DNA of 64,000 nt from Cristatella mucedo. Its lineage: Eukaryota; Bryozoa; Phylactolaemata; Cristatellidae. This document shows, piece by piece, positions 37,753 to 64,000 of this stretch. Within the stretch, counting starts at the first letter, position 1; every line of letters begins with the position of its first letter. The stretch spans positions 1,056,501 to 1,120,500 of the forward strand of contig WPIO01000124.1 of the NCBI GenBank assembly GCA_009760855.2, read 5' to 3'. Under the pieces are notes generated by a model. The model was not told the origin of the DNA. It did not search any database and saw only the letters and a list, made by a program, of their open reading frames with translations. Position numbers and translations under genes: made by a program.

Positions 37753-37829
37753 GCATGAGTTGCATGGCGCCCGTGTATCTTTTATATTTTTTATATATTC
37801 ATTATATTTTTCTAGCTAGTTCGAAGATC

Positions 37830-38700
37830 CCTAGAGCTACGCCTGGCGCTGATTTGCGTATATTGCGTATATCTGTCGCCTCGCGTGCTCTCTGCTGCGA
37901 CGAAGAGGCTCGATGCTTGCCGCAGATTGCCGGCCAGTCGCCAAATGCGTTATGGAGCCGGGAGTGAACGGGTAATTGTACAATTACTCGCTCACGCGTA
38001 CGGCGCACTCTTGCAGGCGCAGCGTGGCCAAGTGCGCGGGCTGCACGCGTAGCGCGAGTGCAGGTAGATGCGTACGAGCTGGTAGTCGCGTGCGTTTCGC
38101 TGCGTCAGAGTCTCGCGAGCCGCGCTCTCTCGTGTCCCAGCACTTCCACCAAGCCGCAAGGAGACCGCGCGATGAAGGCGGTCTGCACGCACCTTTCGCA
38201 CGCACCCGAATTCCGGTCGGCGGTAGCCGGCAGGCAAGACACTCTCGGTAGCTGCCCGAAGCCAGTCCGACAGGCCGGCAGCGCTGCGGCGCCCGTCGCG
38301 ACGACAGCGCGACGAGTCGCAGCGGTCGGGATGGGCGACTTCCGCTTTCGCCAGCTGCCCTGTTCCGGCAGGCCCCGGGGTCGCCGCACGAACTGCCGCA
38401 CCCCCCTCTCCAGGGTGCGGGTGGCTAGGCCTTGTGAGTCGGTTATTCCGATGGCCGTCTGGTCGTCTTACCCGCCGCATTCACTTAGCACATTCCTTAA
38501 ATGCCTTAGAGCGCCCGTAAAGCGGTCTGCGAGAGCCTCCAGCCCCGGGGGGGGGGGGGCCAATACCCGGCTAGCAGCAGCGCCCAAGCCTTTATTTGGC
38601 GGCCCCCTACCTTCCGCCGGTCGCGTGCTCGCTCGATATAATCGCGAGCGCAACTTATTCGTTTCGACAGAAAGTCTATGCTTTTCTTATGACCGCCCGA
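37830..38700. other. GC- and CpG-rich island with overlapping open frames
   Basis: Far more GC- and CpG-rich than its surroundings (frequent CGCG, GCGC), with a run of about 11 G near 38550. A 217-codon plus frame (38058-38711) and a 162-codon minus frame (37992-38480) overlap; high GC lowers stop frequency, so neither is convincing. It could be a promoter-type CpG island with a first exon or a fragment of a GC-rich element. Confidence 0.4.
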
Positions 38701-39124
38701 GACGCGGATAGCGATGGTACTAAAAATTACCAGCCCGTAAGTCTTGAACCAAGCATAAATCGCCTACATTTTCTAAGCTTGCAGAGCTGCAAGCGGTACC
38801 GAAGTCGTGAATCCCGAGCGTATTTGCTGCATAGTAAACATACGGCTGAATCAAATTTCGCAAGAATCCACTTTAGAAAAAAAGTTATTAGTGCTATGAT
38901 CCGGCTACATATTGCTGCCGATTGCTCTCGCCGCCGCCCGGATCATCTCGAGTTAATAGGTACGCGCTTGTACGCAAAAACTAGCACAGTGTGGTTAAGA
39001 CCGTACGTGTATTTTGAAATCGAATTCTCCTAAGTCAACATTTTTATATCATTGCTGCAATGCAGACTATAAAAACTCAGCAATCCACGCTCGGGGTATT
39101 TCTTCTGGATGGGTATTTTCACCG
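38701..39124. other. Unassigned sequence
   Basis: Nothing recognised. Confidence 0.4.
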
Positions 39125-40255
39125 TACTACTAATAATAAAGACATTTCTATAGAACCACAAGAGAACTAAATCTCCTTTGTAATGATACTACTACTACTA
39201 CTAATAGTGACACTTTTATAGCGATATAAAAGTGCACAATGTCCATCCATCCACAATATGCTGGAAAGGAAGCATGTTGGTTGGTTAGCGATAACGTGCA
39301 CAGTGTCGGCACTCGTAAGCGCACAAAGGACAATGCAAAATGACCTAGAAAATGTTGCGAGAAACACCTGGGTTTTTCGCTTCTGCTTAAAATTCGTTTA
39401 GTCGAGGGTGTCGTGACGTCAGTTGGGAGCGAATTCCAGGCTTTGGGAGCGTACGAACTAAAGGGGTGGTTTCTAAAGGATTTGATGTTGATTCGAGGCA
39501 TGGCTGAACGGCTTGGGTCATAGGAGTGGGTGATACGATGCCTCTCCTGATTGCGAAGTTTTTTGGATAGGTAAGCTGGAGCAAGAGAATGAAGGGACCT
39601 AAAAATGAGTAGTAAAATCTTGAATTCGATGCGCTGCAAGCGGCAACTGCAACGTTCGTGACAGACAAACCTAGGTGCAGATGCGTGCATTAACTGAAAG
39701 CGTCTTGTGGTACAGGCCGAAAGACCTGAGAGTAGTGAGTTGCAGAAGTCTAGACGGAATTTCAAAAATGCATGGACCAGTTTGGCTGCGGTAATCTTAT
39801 CTAAGCAGGTCCAAATTTTTAAAAGATTCGTAGCTGGAAGTAAGCTGACTTCGCAATGGAGCTGATGTGGTCGTCTAATGAAAAGTCGCAAGGGGACACG
39901 GGACATCCAGATTGGCATGCATATTCTGCCGAAGTTACGCTGGCCTCACTCATTTTGAGCGTTACCGTCACGTTTTTCCCACAGCTTGTAAGTTATGTTT
40001 CTTGGATCAAATTGAGAAAGTGTACTGCCAACTAATTGCAAATTTCAGGAATACTTGCTACAAAGGCGTAAAGAAATTTTGACGTGATGGCAGGCAAGGA
40101 GGGGTTAAAGCACAAGTACAGCTGTGCATTATCTGCACAAAATTGAAATCCTAGATTGTTGGTGGCCATTGCATCAGCAAGAGAAAAAGTATACATTGTG
40201 GAAAGAAATGGACCAAACGCAGTTCTCTGGAGCACCGCATACTTTAAAGGCTATG
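39125..40255 (-). pseudogene. LINE-A2 copy, diverged
   Basis: On the minus strand: GPFLSTMYTFSLADAM, FQFCADNAQLYLCFNPSLP (active site changed from YADD to CADN), then TCLDKITAAKLVHAFLKFRL, CNSLLSGLSAC, CHERCSC directly joined to IEFKILLLIFRSLHSLAPAY (HWLPV segment deleted), PFSSYAPKAWNSLPTDV, 3' UTR with GTGCACGTTATCGC and a decayed hairpin near 39150. It is a subfamily distinct from LINE-A by its UTR. Confidence 0.75.
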
Positions 40256-40339
40256 ACTAAAGTGATGGCTAAAGTGAGCTAATCTCTTTTCTAAGCACTT
40301 ATTATATAAGGAGACTTGTCAATTGGTTGGAAAAAGGGT

Positions 40340-40460
40340 ACCTGATTCAACAGCCTCATTTATAGAATGACGGACTAGCCTTAATGGCTATTACCTCCGC
40401 TTGCAGTGAGCAATGAGATTACCCACTGTAGGACTTGAACTCGCGACTAAAGGTTTGGTG
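40340..40460 (-). mobile_element. SINE1 fragment
   Basis: GATTCAACAGCCTCATTTAT, TTAATGGCTATTACC and the B-box region (CACTGTAGGACTTGAACTCG) in plus orientation; the A box is lost. Confidence 0.6.
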
Positions 40461-40780
40461 GAGGCACGGCCACATGAATTAAGGTAGAAGATTGGGTGGG
40501 ATAGTGAACAGCCTGGTTAAAGAGTATTTTAGATACTTGGGTAGAGCGAGAGAATTTAGGAAACTACATCTTGAATTCGACCCCTTTCTTCATGGGTAGC
40601 TGGTGCAGATTGATGATAATTGGTGTAATGCGCCGTTGTCGATCTTGGCTGATAAACTATGCATATTCTTGCGTCCATGGCGATACCTGTTCCAGCTATA
40701 TGAGTCGATTCGTAACCTGCAGCTTCTTATAAAGAATCAAAGGCTTTATCAGATGATGTGGGTTCATTTTTTAAACACAG
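40461..40780 (-). mobile_element. Possible remnant of another LINE C-terminus
   Basis: The plus sequence CTTGAATTCGACCCCTTTCT, CATGGGTAGCTGGTGCAG parallels the LINE-A antisense stretch that encodes LADLHWLPVKQRIDFK. Too diverged to assign to LINE-A or LINE-B. Confidence 0.35.
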
Positions 40781-42059
40781 TTCGTGCATTCATCTGATGA
40801 CCCTAGTTCAAGCCACTCTCTGTCGTCACTAGCGGACCAACTTATCCGGCCAGAGCTCGGGCTTGTAATTCTCCGCTCGATAAATAAATTGCTTGAAAGC
40901 CATTCAAATTGGCCATCGTTCAACAGATAATCACAAAGCCTGAATTTATTTCTGAGATCCGAGCAAATTATTGCACAGCTTGTAGAGTACGCGCCGACGA
41001 GAATGATGTATCAGGAAAATTTCAATCGAGACTCCATCGACACCATCCGCCAAAGCTGATATACTTCGTTTGACACTTAACCTACTTACCTACTTAAATT
41101 ACACTGCAGATGGTAACGTCACCCACCAAACTCGTCATGTTCGACTCGCTGGAAATTTCGACGACAATATCGATCGCGTGATCCTGTTTGAGCGATTGAG
41201 AGGAATGGTAGCTGATCAGGCTCAGGTGCTTCTAATCGTACCCGATTGATCATGCCCAGTTTGTTAAGGTTAGCGGTCCGGCCTCATACGGCAGACCCGC
41301 CACCTGTACACTCTTACGAGGGTCAGTTGTCGATCCAATTCCTGCTCTTTCTTCATTGAGTGCCCCCGAAGAACGCTAATTAAGGCCGATGTCATCGGCT
41401 ATCACTTATGTGCAGATATTAGCGAGCTTTACATCCTTCAAATCTACTAGAAACACCTGCAGCAATTGGTAACGCTGTGTGACAGGTTTTTAATATATAT
41501 TTTGTCCATGGGTACAAAACATGTTATCCTAATTCATTAAACCTAAAATAAAATTGCTGAAAGAAAAGGAAAATCACTATTTCTTACCAAAAACTTCGCT
41601 TCTTCGGCTTCTGTGGTCAGGAAAATGATAGTTTGAAGTTCTCTAAGACTAAAGAAATAGACATGCTTATAGGTACGGTGCGGACGTCTGGTTAGTACAC
41701 GCAGTGCCTCTACCCGATTAGTGAGGGTTAGGCGGGCATAAAACTGTAGAGCAGTTTTTATGGACTTGTAACAGCGCAGAAGCTTTAAACGCACATCTTA
41801 GTTTTTAAGCTATTGCAGAGTTGGAGAATATGTAATTACCATGTTTAAATGAAATGACATCAAGAGGCTGCACCCAGCAGGCGCATTTTGCTTTGCCTTT
41901 GGAAATTTACGAAGACAAGAGCAAAGAATTACTCAGTGAAAGATCTGTTAAGGTGTGGAAGACCTAAAAAGCACACTTCGGCATGCCTGTCTAGGGTCTC
42001 ACTACGATCGACGCAAATATTTTCAACTGAGTCATATCTTTTCCAGCCATCCTGATCTG
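40781..42059. other. Unassigned sequence
   Basis: A plus-strand stretch near 41110-41400 has protein-like runs (SPTKLVMFDSLEISTTISIA, YPIDHAQFVKVSGPASYGRP) broken by stops, unrecognised. The remainder is AT-rich and empty. Confidence 0.3.
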
Positions 42060-42290
42060 TTATCTCCACGGTGTTCACTTCCTTGACCGCCCTCCTGACT
42101 CACCCATGCTCTATATATTTTTTCTTTGTTTCACAAGTTGAAGTCTGTTGGCTACCTTACGAGCACCGAAAGGCACCGAGACTGTGAGTGTGCCATAGAA
42201 ATATCTCATGCGAGACACCTACTTAGTCCTTTAGGCTTCGAAGAGTTGCAGACGGAGAAACTTTACATTGCATTACATCAAGACTAGACC
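42060..42290 (+). mobile_element. LINE-B 3' end
   Basis: Same end as the copies at 31115 and 32890: AGTCTGTTGGCTACC, CACCGAGACTGTGAGTGTGC, then AGAGTTGCAGACGGAGAAAC. Confidence 0.65.
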
Positions 42291-42439
42291 TAAGCGCCTC
42301 ATTTCACGTGTGAACGCCGTAAGAGAACTCATGAAAGTAAGGTGAAAAATTGCTGCTCACTAGAGAGATTTTCTTGGACTAAGCTGGGTAATGTGTGAAA
42401 TAGTATTTTCAATGTATATAATGACGATATTTGCACTGT

Positions 42440-42595
42440 AAGGTCTCGCACTTCACGCTCCGGGTTGTGTGTCCGAGTCTTGCAGCAGACCGTGCTCTAT
42501 TGCCTACTGAAAGTATGAGAAAGGGTGAGAGTCGTAAAGGCTCTTCTAACGCTATCAATATACAAATGAGGCTGACGAATCAGCTAACTGTTAAT
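42440..42595 (+). mobile_element. SINE1 copy (diverged)
   Basis: CGTAAAGGCTCTTCTAACGC and ATGAGGCTGACGAATCAGC are the SINE1 3' body; the head is recognisable only around TGTCCGAGTCTTGCAG. Confidence 0.6.
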
Positions 42596-42839
42596 TTACT
42601 TTACTCTACAGTGTAGAAACTAGAGCCGCGACGTTTTCTATCCAGAGAATGTGGCTGAAGCAAACTCACCACTCAAGCAACTGCTACTTCCGCATGGTGG
42701 ACCTGTCCAAAAGGGGAGACGGTAAGAGCGAGCTTTCCATCACGTATCCACGCAATACTTGATCCATCGCATCACTGCCACAGCAACACTGCCGCAGCAT
42801 CACTGCCGCAGCCTTACTGCAACACCACACTGCCCTGAG

Positions 42840-43260
42840 CTTCCTAGACTTCGTACTTTGACCCACAAAGCCCACCCTGGCTTCACTCTTCTATGCCTAG
42901 GTGGACTGTTTCGCCGGTTGTAAACCTCCAGCTTTTAGATACTCTCAGGATAATGCAATAACTGTATCACTCTTTAACTTTAGGACTGCGGGTTTAGACT
43001 GTTGAACTGACTACAATCCTTGCGAGGTATCATCTCGGTGCTGCAGGAGCTGTGGCAGCACCTTTTCCAGCAGCCGTTCTACGACGCTAAGACTTCGACG
43101 CTACTTACTCGCTCTGCTGTCCTTCTCACTCAGCTGCGCTTATTCCTTTCTCATTCGTCAGGCGAGGCGATGTCAGTCGGCATACGTATGTGCACTGTGC
43201 AACCTGCGTGACACCAGTCTAGTATTTGAATGCTTCCGACTTACAGACGGACGTATGTAA
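42840..43260 (+). mobile_element. LINE-B C-terminal fragment, decayed
   Basis: LRTLTHKAHPGF.LLCLGGLF is aligned with LTHKA..LHLAELL of the copy at 30456; a weak trace of the RLWNSL region follows, then a trace of ACAGACGGA near 43245. Confidence 0.45.
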
Positions 43261-44092
43261 ATATATATTCCCTCTCTGAGAATACCGTCATTCTTTGCTT
43301 TATTTTAACTTTGATTTCCTCTTTTAGGAGCGATGCAGGCCGTCTTCACTTATTTTTCTAAGGAGTATTAGTCCCCACTCTGTTCTCGTCATTCATCACC
43401 CCAAACAATCAAGCAAAAGTCCCCCCCCAAGGGCCCACTTGGATGTAACACAATTTCTTTATAAATGTGGTCCCGTTGAAGCAGAGACATTTCAAGTTGG
43501 GTGCAGCCACCTTGTACATCGATGGTCTCAAAGGTCCTGTGTGCAACTCATTGCTATTGGTCTATTCGAGCTGCAGCACTTGGAGTTGTTCATTCCATTG
43601 TACCTCAACGCTGCACCGGTTGCAGCTGTCACTGTCCTGATAACAAGTGGCAATGATCTCTTCCTTCTTAGATACACACAACAACTTTGCGTTAAGCATC
43701 CTTTCGGTATCTGCAGCGGTAGCCTCAGAAGTGAAAACGGCCATATTCGTGGCAAGGTCGCACAGCCTTAGCACGGGCGATAAATAGCCCAGAACAAAGG
43801 CGCTCGAACTTAGCGAATTCCACGGAAGATTCGAATCGTAATTGGGCAATTCCTTATTGTCTACGGCAAGGGGGCGAGTGCAGTTATTGATCCCGTGCCA
43901 ATTCATCGGTCGACTTCTGATGCCAATCGCTACGAAGGCTCGTGGGCGGTCCAGTTATGGCGCCAGTTGTCAGTTGGTGGGCGAGAAACCTTACCGTCAG
44001 CAGAGTCCAGAGGAGAAACCGAGCTACTTACGGTACATCGGGGTTACGCAGCATTCACGTGCCTCGCTTTCGTCCTACTATTTCTCTGCAGA
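43261..44092. other. Unassigned sequence
   Basis: Opposing 110-codon frames at 43439-43906 are unrecognised. Confidence 0.35.
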
Positions 44093-44185
44093 AATAATAA
44101 TAATAATACATTTCATACAGCCCCCTCAAGTAACTCAATTTCTTTCTATGCACTTTACATTTGCTGTAAAGGAAGCAGTCAAATG
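44093..44185 (-). mobile_element. LINE-A 3' end, minimal copy
   Basis: AAT tail, then the decayed hairpin and GCACTTTACATTTGCTGTAA in plus orientation. A second, more decayed end lies at 44240-44310. Confidence 0.65.
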
Positions 44186-44310
44186 AAAAAGCATGCAGTG
44201 ATTGCAATAGCGACCGTAATAGTAACTATTATTCTTATAATCAATAGGTGGTTGGTAGAGTGCCCTACGAGAACTTGGTCTCTACCTTTCAGGACCTTTA
44301 CAGCCCGCTG

Positions 44311-45025
44311 CAAGAGAATCGATAAAACTGGGGCTAGTAACGTACACGGTATCAAGTAAGGAACAGCAATTGGGTATCGTTTTAAAGTATCAATTAGGCG
44401 AGCATGCTAAAGCAGACATGAAGACGCTCGATTGTTATTATTTTTATAGTAGCGCACTGAATCATGCACAGGTACGCACGAAAAGAACACTCAAACGAAA
44501 TAGACGTCTTGGGCCAACGGAGAGCGGACTGGAACAGATGCATGCGTCATTGGCGGACAATCGCACTGTGCTAGGTCATTGCAGAACCAAGGTATTACAG
44601 TCCATCTAGTAATATAACTGTCGATGTCTCAGCTCTTGCTGCGGAGGATTCTTACACTCTGACCGCAAAGAGCCAGGTCATCAGTATGGTCATCAGCCAA
44701 CACTTAGTGCAAGCAGGGAAGTGCATACTCACTGTCGACACTCACCTAACAGTTACATTACCTTGCAAGTTGTGCATAGTTTTTGTCTTGCAGCAATATA
44801 TACTCCTATACCAGCTGATCTCAGTAATCCTTTGTCATGCGTCACTGTTGTAGGCATGCTCTCCCCCAATCGAATCGCGCTCCACGAACGCTTCCGGAGC
44901 TGCTTCGAGCTAGGGTCCAAAAGTCCTACGCTAGCGTTTCTCGTTCTCTAGCCTAGCCGGACATTTTCGGCACGCATCAATACCAATCGTCGGTACTCGT
45001 CTCGCCCGCGCTTCTCCTCCATTTA
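44311..45025. other. Unassigned sequence
   Basis: No recognisable element. Confidence 0.4.
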
Positions 45026-45494
45026 GTCTCAGCAAATAAAACGTGAGGCCCGTTGGCCCATGCGTATCAAAGATTCGTACAAAAGCGACTGGGTGCTCAC
45101 ACATTTCGCCGTGAAAGCCGATAAGGTTCCTTTGAGCTGTGCACGAAACCTAGGCTGCTTAAGTCAGCTCATCTTCACTTTTCTTTGGCGAGATAATATG
45201 TTGCCTGCAGCGATTAAAGTTATCGGACTACCTTCGGAATTTTGACAGGCTTGATTTCAGACTCGAGGCTTTCAAAATCGCCCCACCACATTCTCTCGTG
45301 CTTCCCAGTCGGATTGGTGCCGGTACTTCCTCGAACAATATACGAAAGCGATCATCACGAAGCTGTCCGCTTTTGATGAGATGAGTGAGAATCTACAATC
45401 TCACTCAGATCTCGTATCGTCCATGTACATCGACAGGAGAAGCGGCTCACTTACACTGGCTATCGAGTTTCCTGCAGCATACAATATCCACTGA
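45026..45494 (+). pseudogene. Possible decayed coding segment, unrecognised
   Basis: One plus frame is protein-like across about 155 codons with only two closely spaced stops (near 45242-45252): KSDWVLTHFAVKADKVPL, LIFTFLWRDNMLPAAIKVIG, then DWCRYFLEQYTKAIITKLSA, SSMYIDRRSGSLTLAIEF. Charged and hydrophobic residues are evenly mixed, unlike repeat frames. No family recognised. Confidence 0.3.
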
Positions 45495-45824
45495 GACACT
45501 GGCGACACCGCAGCCGTGAGGCTACAGGCACAGCTGCCCATCGACCCGAGTGAGCACCAGTCGCAGTAGCTATACCCAAAGTAACTGTATTTTATCGTAC
45601 GTTACGAACTGCATGCCATTTTCTTCTGCAACTCTATAAATCACGAAGACTAAGCGCTTGCTAAGCCGGCGAGTTTTGTACTGTGGTACACTTTTAAGAC
45701 TGAGAAGCCTTCGCTTTGAAGTCCAATGGGAGGCTAACAGCTTTCAACTAAAGAAGTGAGGAAACAATACTCCACGTTAGAATGGCCGAACAGGCAATTA
45801 GACAAGGAAAGCCAAGGCCCGATA

Positions 45825-45995
45825 AACCCGATGACGCACTAGGTAAGGCGGTTGCTTTTCACGAACTCGGTCCCGAGGTCGTGGGTGGTTCGAATCCTGC
45901 AATGGGTGACTCTTTATGGCCGCTGCAAGCGGTGGTGATAGCCGTGAAAGCTCATCTGTCGCTATACAAAAGAGGCTGTTAACTAAGCTAGTATT
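45825..45995 (+). mobile_element. SINE1 copy
   Basis: GATGACGCACTAGGTAAGGC (A-box region), GTGGTTCGAATCCTGC (B box), GTGATAGCCGTGAAAGCTC and AAAGAGGCTGTTAACTAAGC. Near full length. Confidence 0.75.
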
Positions 45996-46431
45996 GTCAG
46001 CGCTGCAGAATGGCAGTCGCAATAGCTCAATCGGTCAATCGTCGATCGGTAACAAGATGTTGCAGGATTCCTTGCTCGAGGCAAAATCTTTTCGGCAATC
46101 TTCCATGGCGGCAGACGGCCTCTGATCGTTCGAAGTTTTGAAATTGCAGCTGGCCCAGGCTCAGCAGGAAAAGAAGTTCTCGGGTAGACAGCGGCTGACC
46201 GAGGCGTCATGGATGACTCGGGTCTTTGAACTGATTTTCCGAGCAGACCGGATGCTTCTTCTTCGGCCAACGGTATTTAAGAGGTAGAGGCAGGCAATGC
46301 ATCGTCCTGAATCCGAGCACTCAATGAGGCAATGAATCTGCTACGGCGGCCTCGGAATTGCCACGTATGCAGGAGCTAAGTCAGTTTGGTTATAGAAGGG
46401 CAGAACGGCAACATTTACCCGGCATCCTAAG
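45996..46431. other. Unassigned sequence
   Basis: A 95-codon minus frame (45983-46270) is unrecognised. Confidence 0.35.
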
Positions 46432-46845
46432 CATATAATAATAATAATACACCTTCTAGGCGCTTTACATTTGCTGCAAAGGAAACGCGATCGAATGGTA
46501 AGTGGTATCATGCTTGATAAACAACATGAATGACATGTTTAGGGGTGACATGCACAGGGTCAGCATGCAAATGTGTTAGTGGCAGCATGCACAGTGTCAG
46601 CACGAATAAGCAAGTGAAGGACGAATCACAGGGACCCACTAAATGCTGTCCTAAATAGGTATGTCTAAGTTCTTTTTAAATGTGGTCAAGTCAGAGGATG
46701 TTGTGACGCAAGTCGGGAGGGAGTTCCAGGCTTTGGGAGCCTACGAACTAAATGCACGGTCTACAAAGGATTTGAGGTTTGTTCGAGGTATTGGTAAACT
46801 GTTAGATTCCGAAAAGCAGGTGGTACGATGCTTGGCCTGATATAT
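46432..46845 (-). mobile_element. LINE-A 3' end
   Basis: In plus orientation: AAT tail, CTTCTAGGCGCTTTACATTT, GCTGCAAAGGAAACGCGATC, the 3' UTR and the coding end (ATTTGAGGTTTG..CAAAGC) as in the copy at 27965-30455. The right half of the hairpin is missing next to the AAT tail. Confidence 0.8.
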
Positions 46846-48184
46846 TCACCTAAGCTGTGGCAACTCACTAGGGTACTTTTAAACTGCCCACAACTGATTG
46901 GTAAGAGCATGCAACAGGAACAGATATCCCGATGAAGCTGCATTTACACTATCGACTTTCCTCCAATTCCCTTTGGCTTGGGGTACTACGTCACCACATC
47001 TTGGGAGGCAAATCAGCCGACTGTCAAAAAGTAGAAGCTGCTCTTAATTTAAGCCTCCTAGCTGCACCAGCTAACCAATTAAAACCTCGAACGTGTTATT
47101 GACACTACACACCAATACAATGTCTGACGTTAGCACGCACGAGTTTTATAGAGGCGTTCAGGGCAAGTTTGTGAACATATGATGTTCATGCTTTGTGGCC
47201 ACTGCTTCAACCGCTTCTACAAAGAGGCCGTTGTGGGTCTGTTCATGCACCAACACACATTACTTGCACTATTTACACTTTAGCGAAAACCATTTACATT
47301 TTAAAGGTACATTCCTTTTCTTTCTCCTCTTCCCATAATCGTCCACTCACGATGATGAATGCAGCTGCAAACTCAATTTCTGCAGGTGCTATCATGGCCG
47401 ATTCCAGGGGGAATCTGCTGTCTCATCCAGCCTCCGACATTAGAGAGATGTTGTGGGCAGGATATCAGGTCGGCCATCAATTTTTCCTGCATAGGTATTT
47501 TAACCAACATAACTAGAAGGAAAAGTCAGCTTTGGTAAGGAGGAAAGCAGAGGAAGTGACTTAAACACAGCATTGGCTGAAGGCTTCGCCTTCTGCTGGT
47601 TCACGCTATCGAGCTAATGATCCGATGATTACGCCCCAAGAGTATGTACATATCAGCCCTTTGTGTCCCATGATTCTTCTCAGAATTGGCTGCTTTTTCG
47701 CCTTTATTGCAAGCAGTAGGGGCACGGCACGGCACTTAAGGAGAGTACGAGTGGCTGATTATCTACTGCATAATCAGCCGCTGTAGCTCACAGTGGCAGC
47801 AGCTCGGGCGGGCGGCATGGCAAGAAATACGCCTCGAACTGCTCCAATGAAGTGATGATGGCTGGCACCGCAGCGAAGAAAGACGACTGCCAAGGTGGCT
47901 GCCATTAGGCTGTCGACGAGTTTATTATATATAAGAGGCACAGCATCTGGCCACTAGGGCAGCAGCAGCAGCAGTGGGGCGGCACCAGCTCCCCGTCGTC
48001 GGCAGTCTCTTAATTGCACAACAATCCACTCGAGAAAGTGGACAGCCGATTAAAAATATTAGGGCACCCTAAAGCACCAGCTGCTACGAGCAGGGCTGCC
48101 ACTCTTAAAGTAGGGGGCGGGTAGTCCACGCGTGCACACTAAGTTGCCGAGATAAGGTAACACATATATTAGACTAGGTTTTAG

Positions 48185-48187
<3 letters not shown>
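46846..48187. other. Unassigned sequence downstream of the LIM gene
   Basis: Includes a 107-codon plus frame (47193-47516), unrecognised, and the candidate polyadenylation signal on the minus strand. The part next to the gene is probably its 3' UTR. Confidence 0.35.
47921..47926 (-). promoter_or_regulatory. Candidate polyadenylation signal for the LIM gene
   Basis: AATAAA on the minus strand, about 850 bases after the stop codon. It would place the (CT)n tract at 48188-48256 inside the 3' UTR. It is the clearest canonical hexamer I see in the first kilobase downstream; use is not shown by sequence alone. Confidence 0.4.
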
Positions 48188-48255
<68 letters not shown>

Positions 48256-48256
48256 C
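48188..48256. repeat. (GA)n microsatellite
   Basis: About 70 bp of GA on the plus strand, CT in the sense of the LIM gene, probably within its 3' UTR. Confidence 0.9.
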
Positions 48257-48778
48257 AAGAGCTCACGAGAGGCAGCCGGCTTGGCCATCGCTGCACACTC
48301 GCTGCTGAGCAGCAGAAATAATGTGGGTTGAGTGCAGCAGCTACAGAGCGGAGCGGCCGTACTAACCGCCAAGTACTACGTCTTAGCATCTCAGCCAGAC
48401 CTCGGCAAGAGCAGGGGCCGTAACCACGGTAACCACGAGGCAGGCAAGCGGCAGAACTGCAACCAAAGACACCAAAGACCCTCGAGACCTCATGGCGAGG
48501 TACAGCAGCACAGAAACAGACTTGCGCTCGCCAGCTCGGTCAACAGGTGACACGAACGCTGCTACGTCCGATGGGAGGGATGGAGAGGAGAGGAGGAGGA
48601 GGCACTCGCGTGGAGTCCTCTCGTGGCGGCGGCAGGGTGGCCGCAGACTGCCGCAGTTTGGCGGCTGCGTGGGGGCGCACCTTGGACGTCAGGCTCGACC
48701 GGTTGAGCCCACGGAGGCAATGCTGCAACGAATGATTGCAGCACTAGTACCACCCCCGCCCCACACTGGACGATCCGA

Positions 48779-63760
<14,982 letters not shown>

Positions 63761-64000
63761 CTGGGGAGAAGAAAGAGGTCGAGTGACGCTGCGCCGAGGA
63801 AGAAAACGGCCGGCGTCTGAGTCCACTGACTGCTGGTGCACGGCGGCTGCGATTGCTCAAGCGAGGCTGCTACATCGGGTCACGGCGATATTCAATAAGG
63901 TCACGGGACTGTAGCCAAGAGAACCGGTGGCAACGCATGACGTCGGTTTGCAAGAACAGCAGACCGACCGGTTCCAGAAGCATCGCTGCCCAACAGTGTG

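Noticed and set aside
38058-38711. 217-codon plus-strand gene
   Set aside because: Overlaps an equally long minus frame in very GC-rich DNA, where stops are rare; no domain seen. Kept only as a CpG-rich island.

Overview
This window looks like nuclear DNA from an invertebrate animal; I cannot name the species. The evidence is a spliced LIM-domain gene with GT-AG introns, tRNA-derived SINEs, several generations of CR1/L2-type non-LTR retrotransposons, and very many simple repeats (GA, CA, CAG, TCTG). There are no operons, Shine-Dalgarno sites, phage genes or CRISPR arrays. Most long reading frames in the window are simple-repeat translations or shadows.

Positions 1-47 kb are gene-poor and dominated by decayed mobile elements. 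LINE-A, a CR1/L2-type reverse transcriptase family, is present as more than a dozen truncated, frameshifted copies on both strands. The densest cluster, at 27.4-33.9 kb, contains nested insertions. LINE-A copies end in a conserved hairpin followed by an (ATT)n tail. LINE-B is a second, related family with a different 3' end. SINE1 is tRNA-derived and has about nine copies. SINE2 is also tRNA-derived, and its 3' end carries the same hairpin as LINE-A, so it probably uses the LINE-A machinery. Between them lie a 310-bp CAG array, TC/GA/CA arrays up to about 650 bp, an AT/CT palindrome, a 500-bp GGTGCT minisatellite, a GC-rich island near 38 kb, and a few unrecognised open frames.

Positions 48.8-63.8 kb hold the one convincing host gene, on the minus strand. 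Nine consecutive exons join in frame, all with AG/GT borders and matching phases, and end at a TAA. They encode the second half of an EPLIN/LIMD2/Xin-type LIM domain followed by about 970 residues of low-complexity, Ala/Ser/Pro-rich sequence. Three successive exons are homologous, each carrying the pair SxKS(K/R)FE ... RYxxALEE(S/T). The 5' part, including the first LIM zinc finger, lies beyond 64,000. The introns contain GA/CT and CA microsatellites, some forming the polypyrimidine tract of an acceptor site.

Exon borders and repeat relationships were read by eye. Family names rest on recognisable motifs, not on searches.
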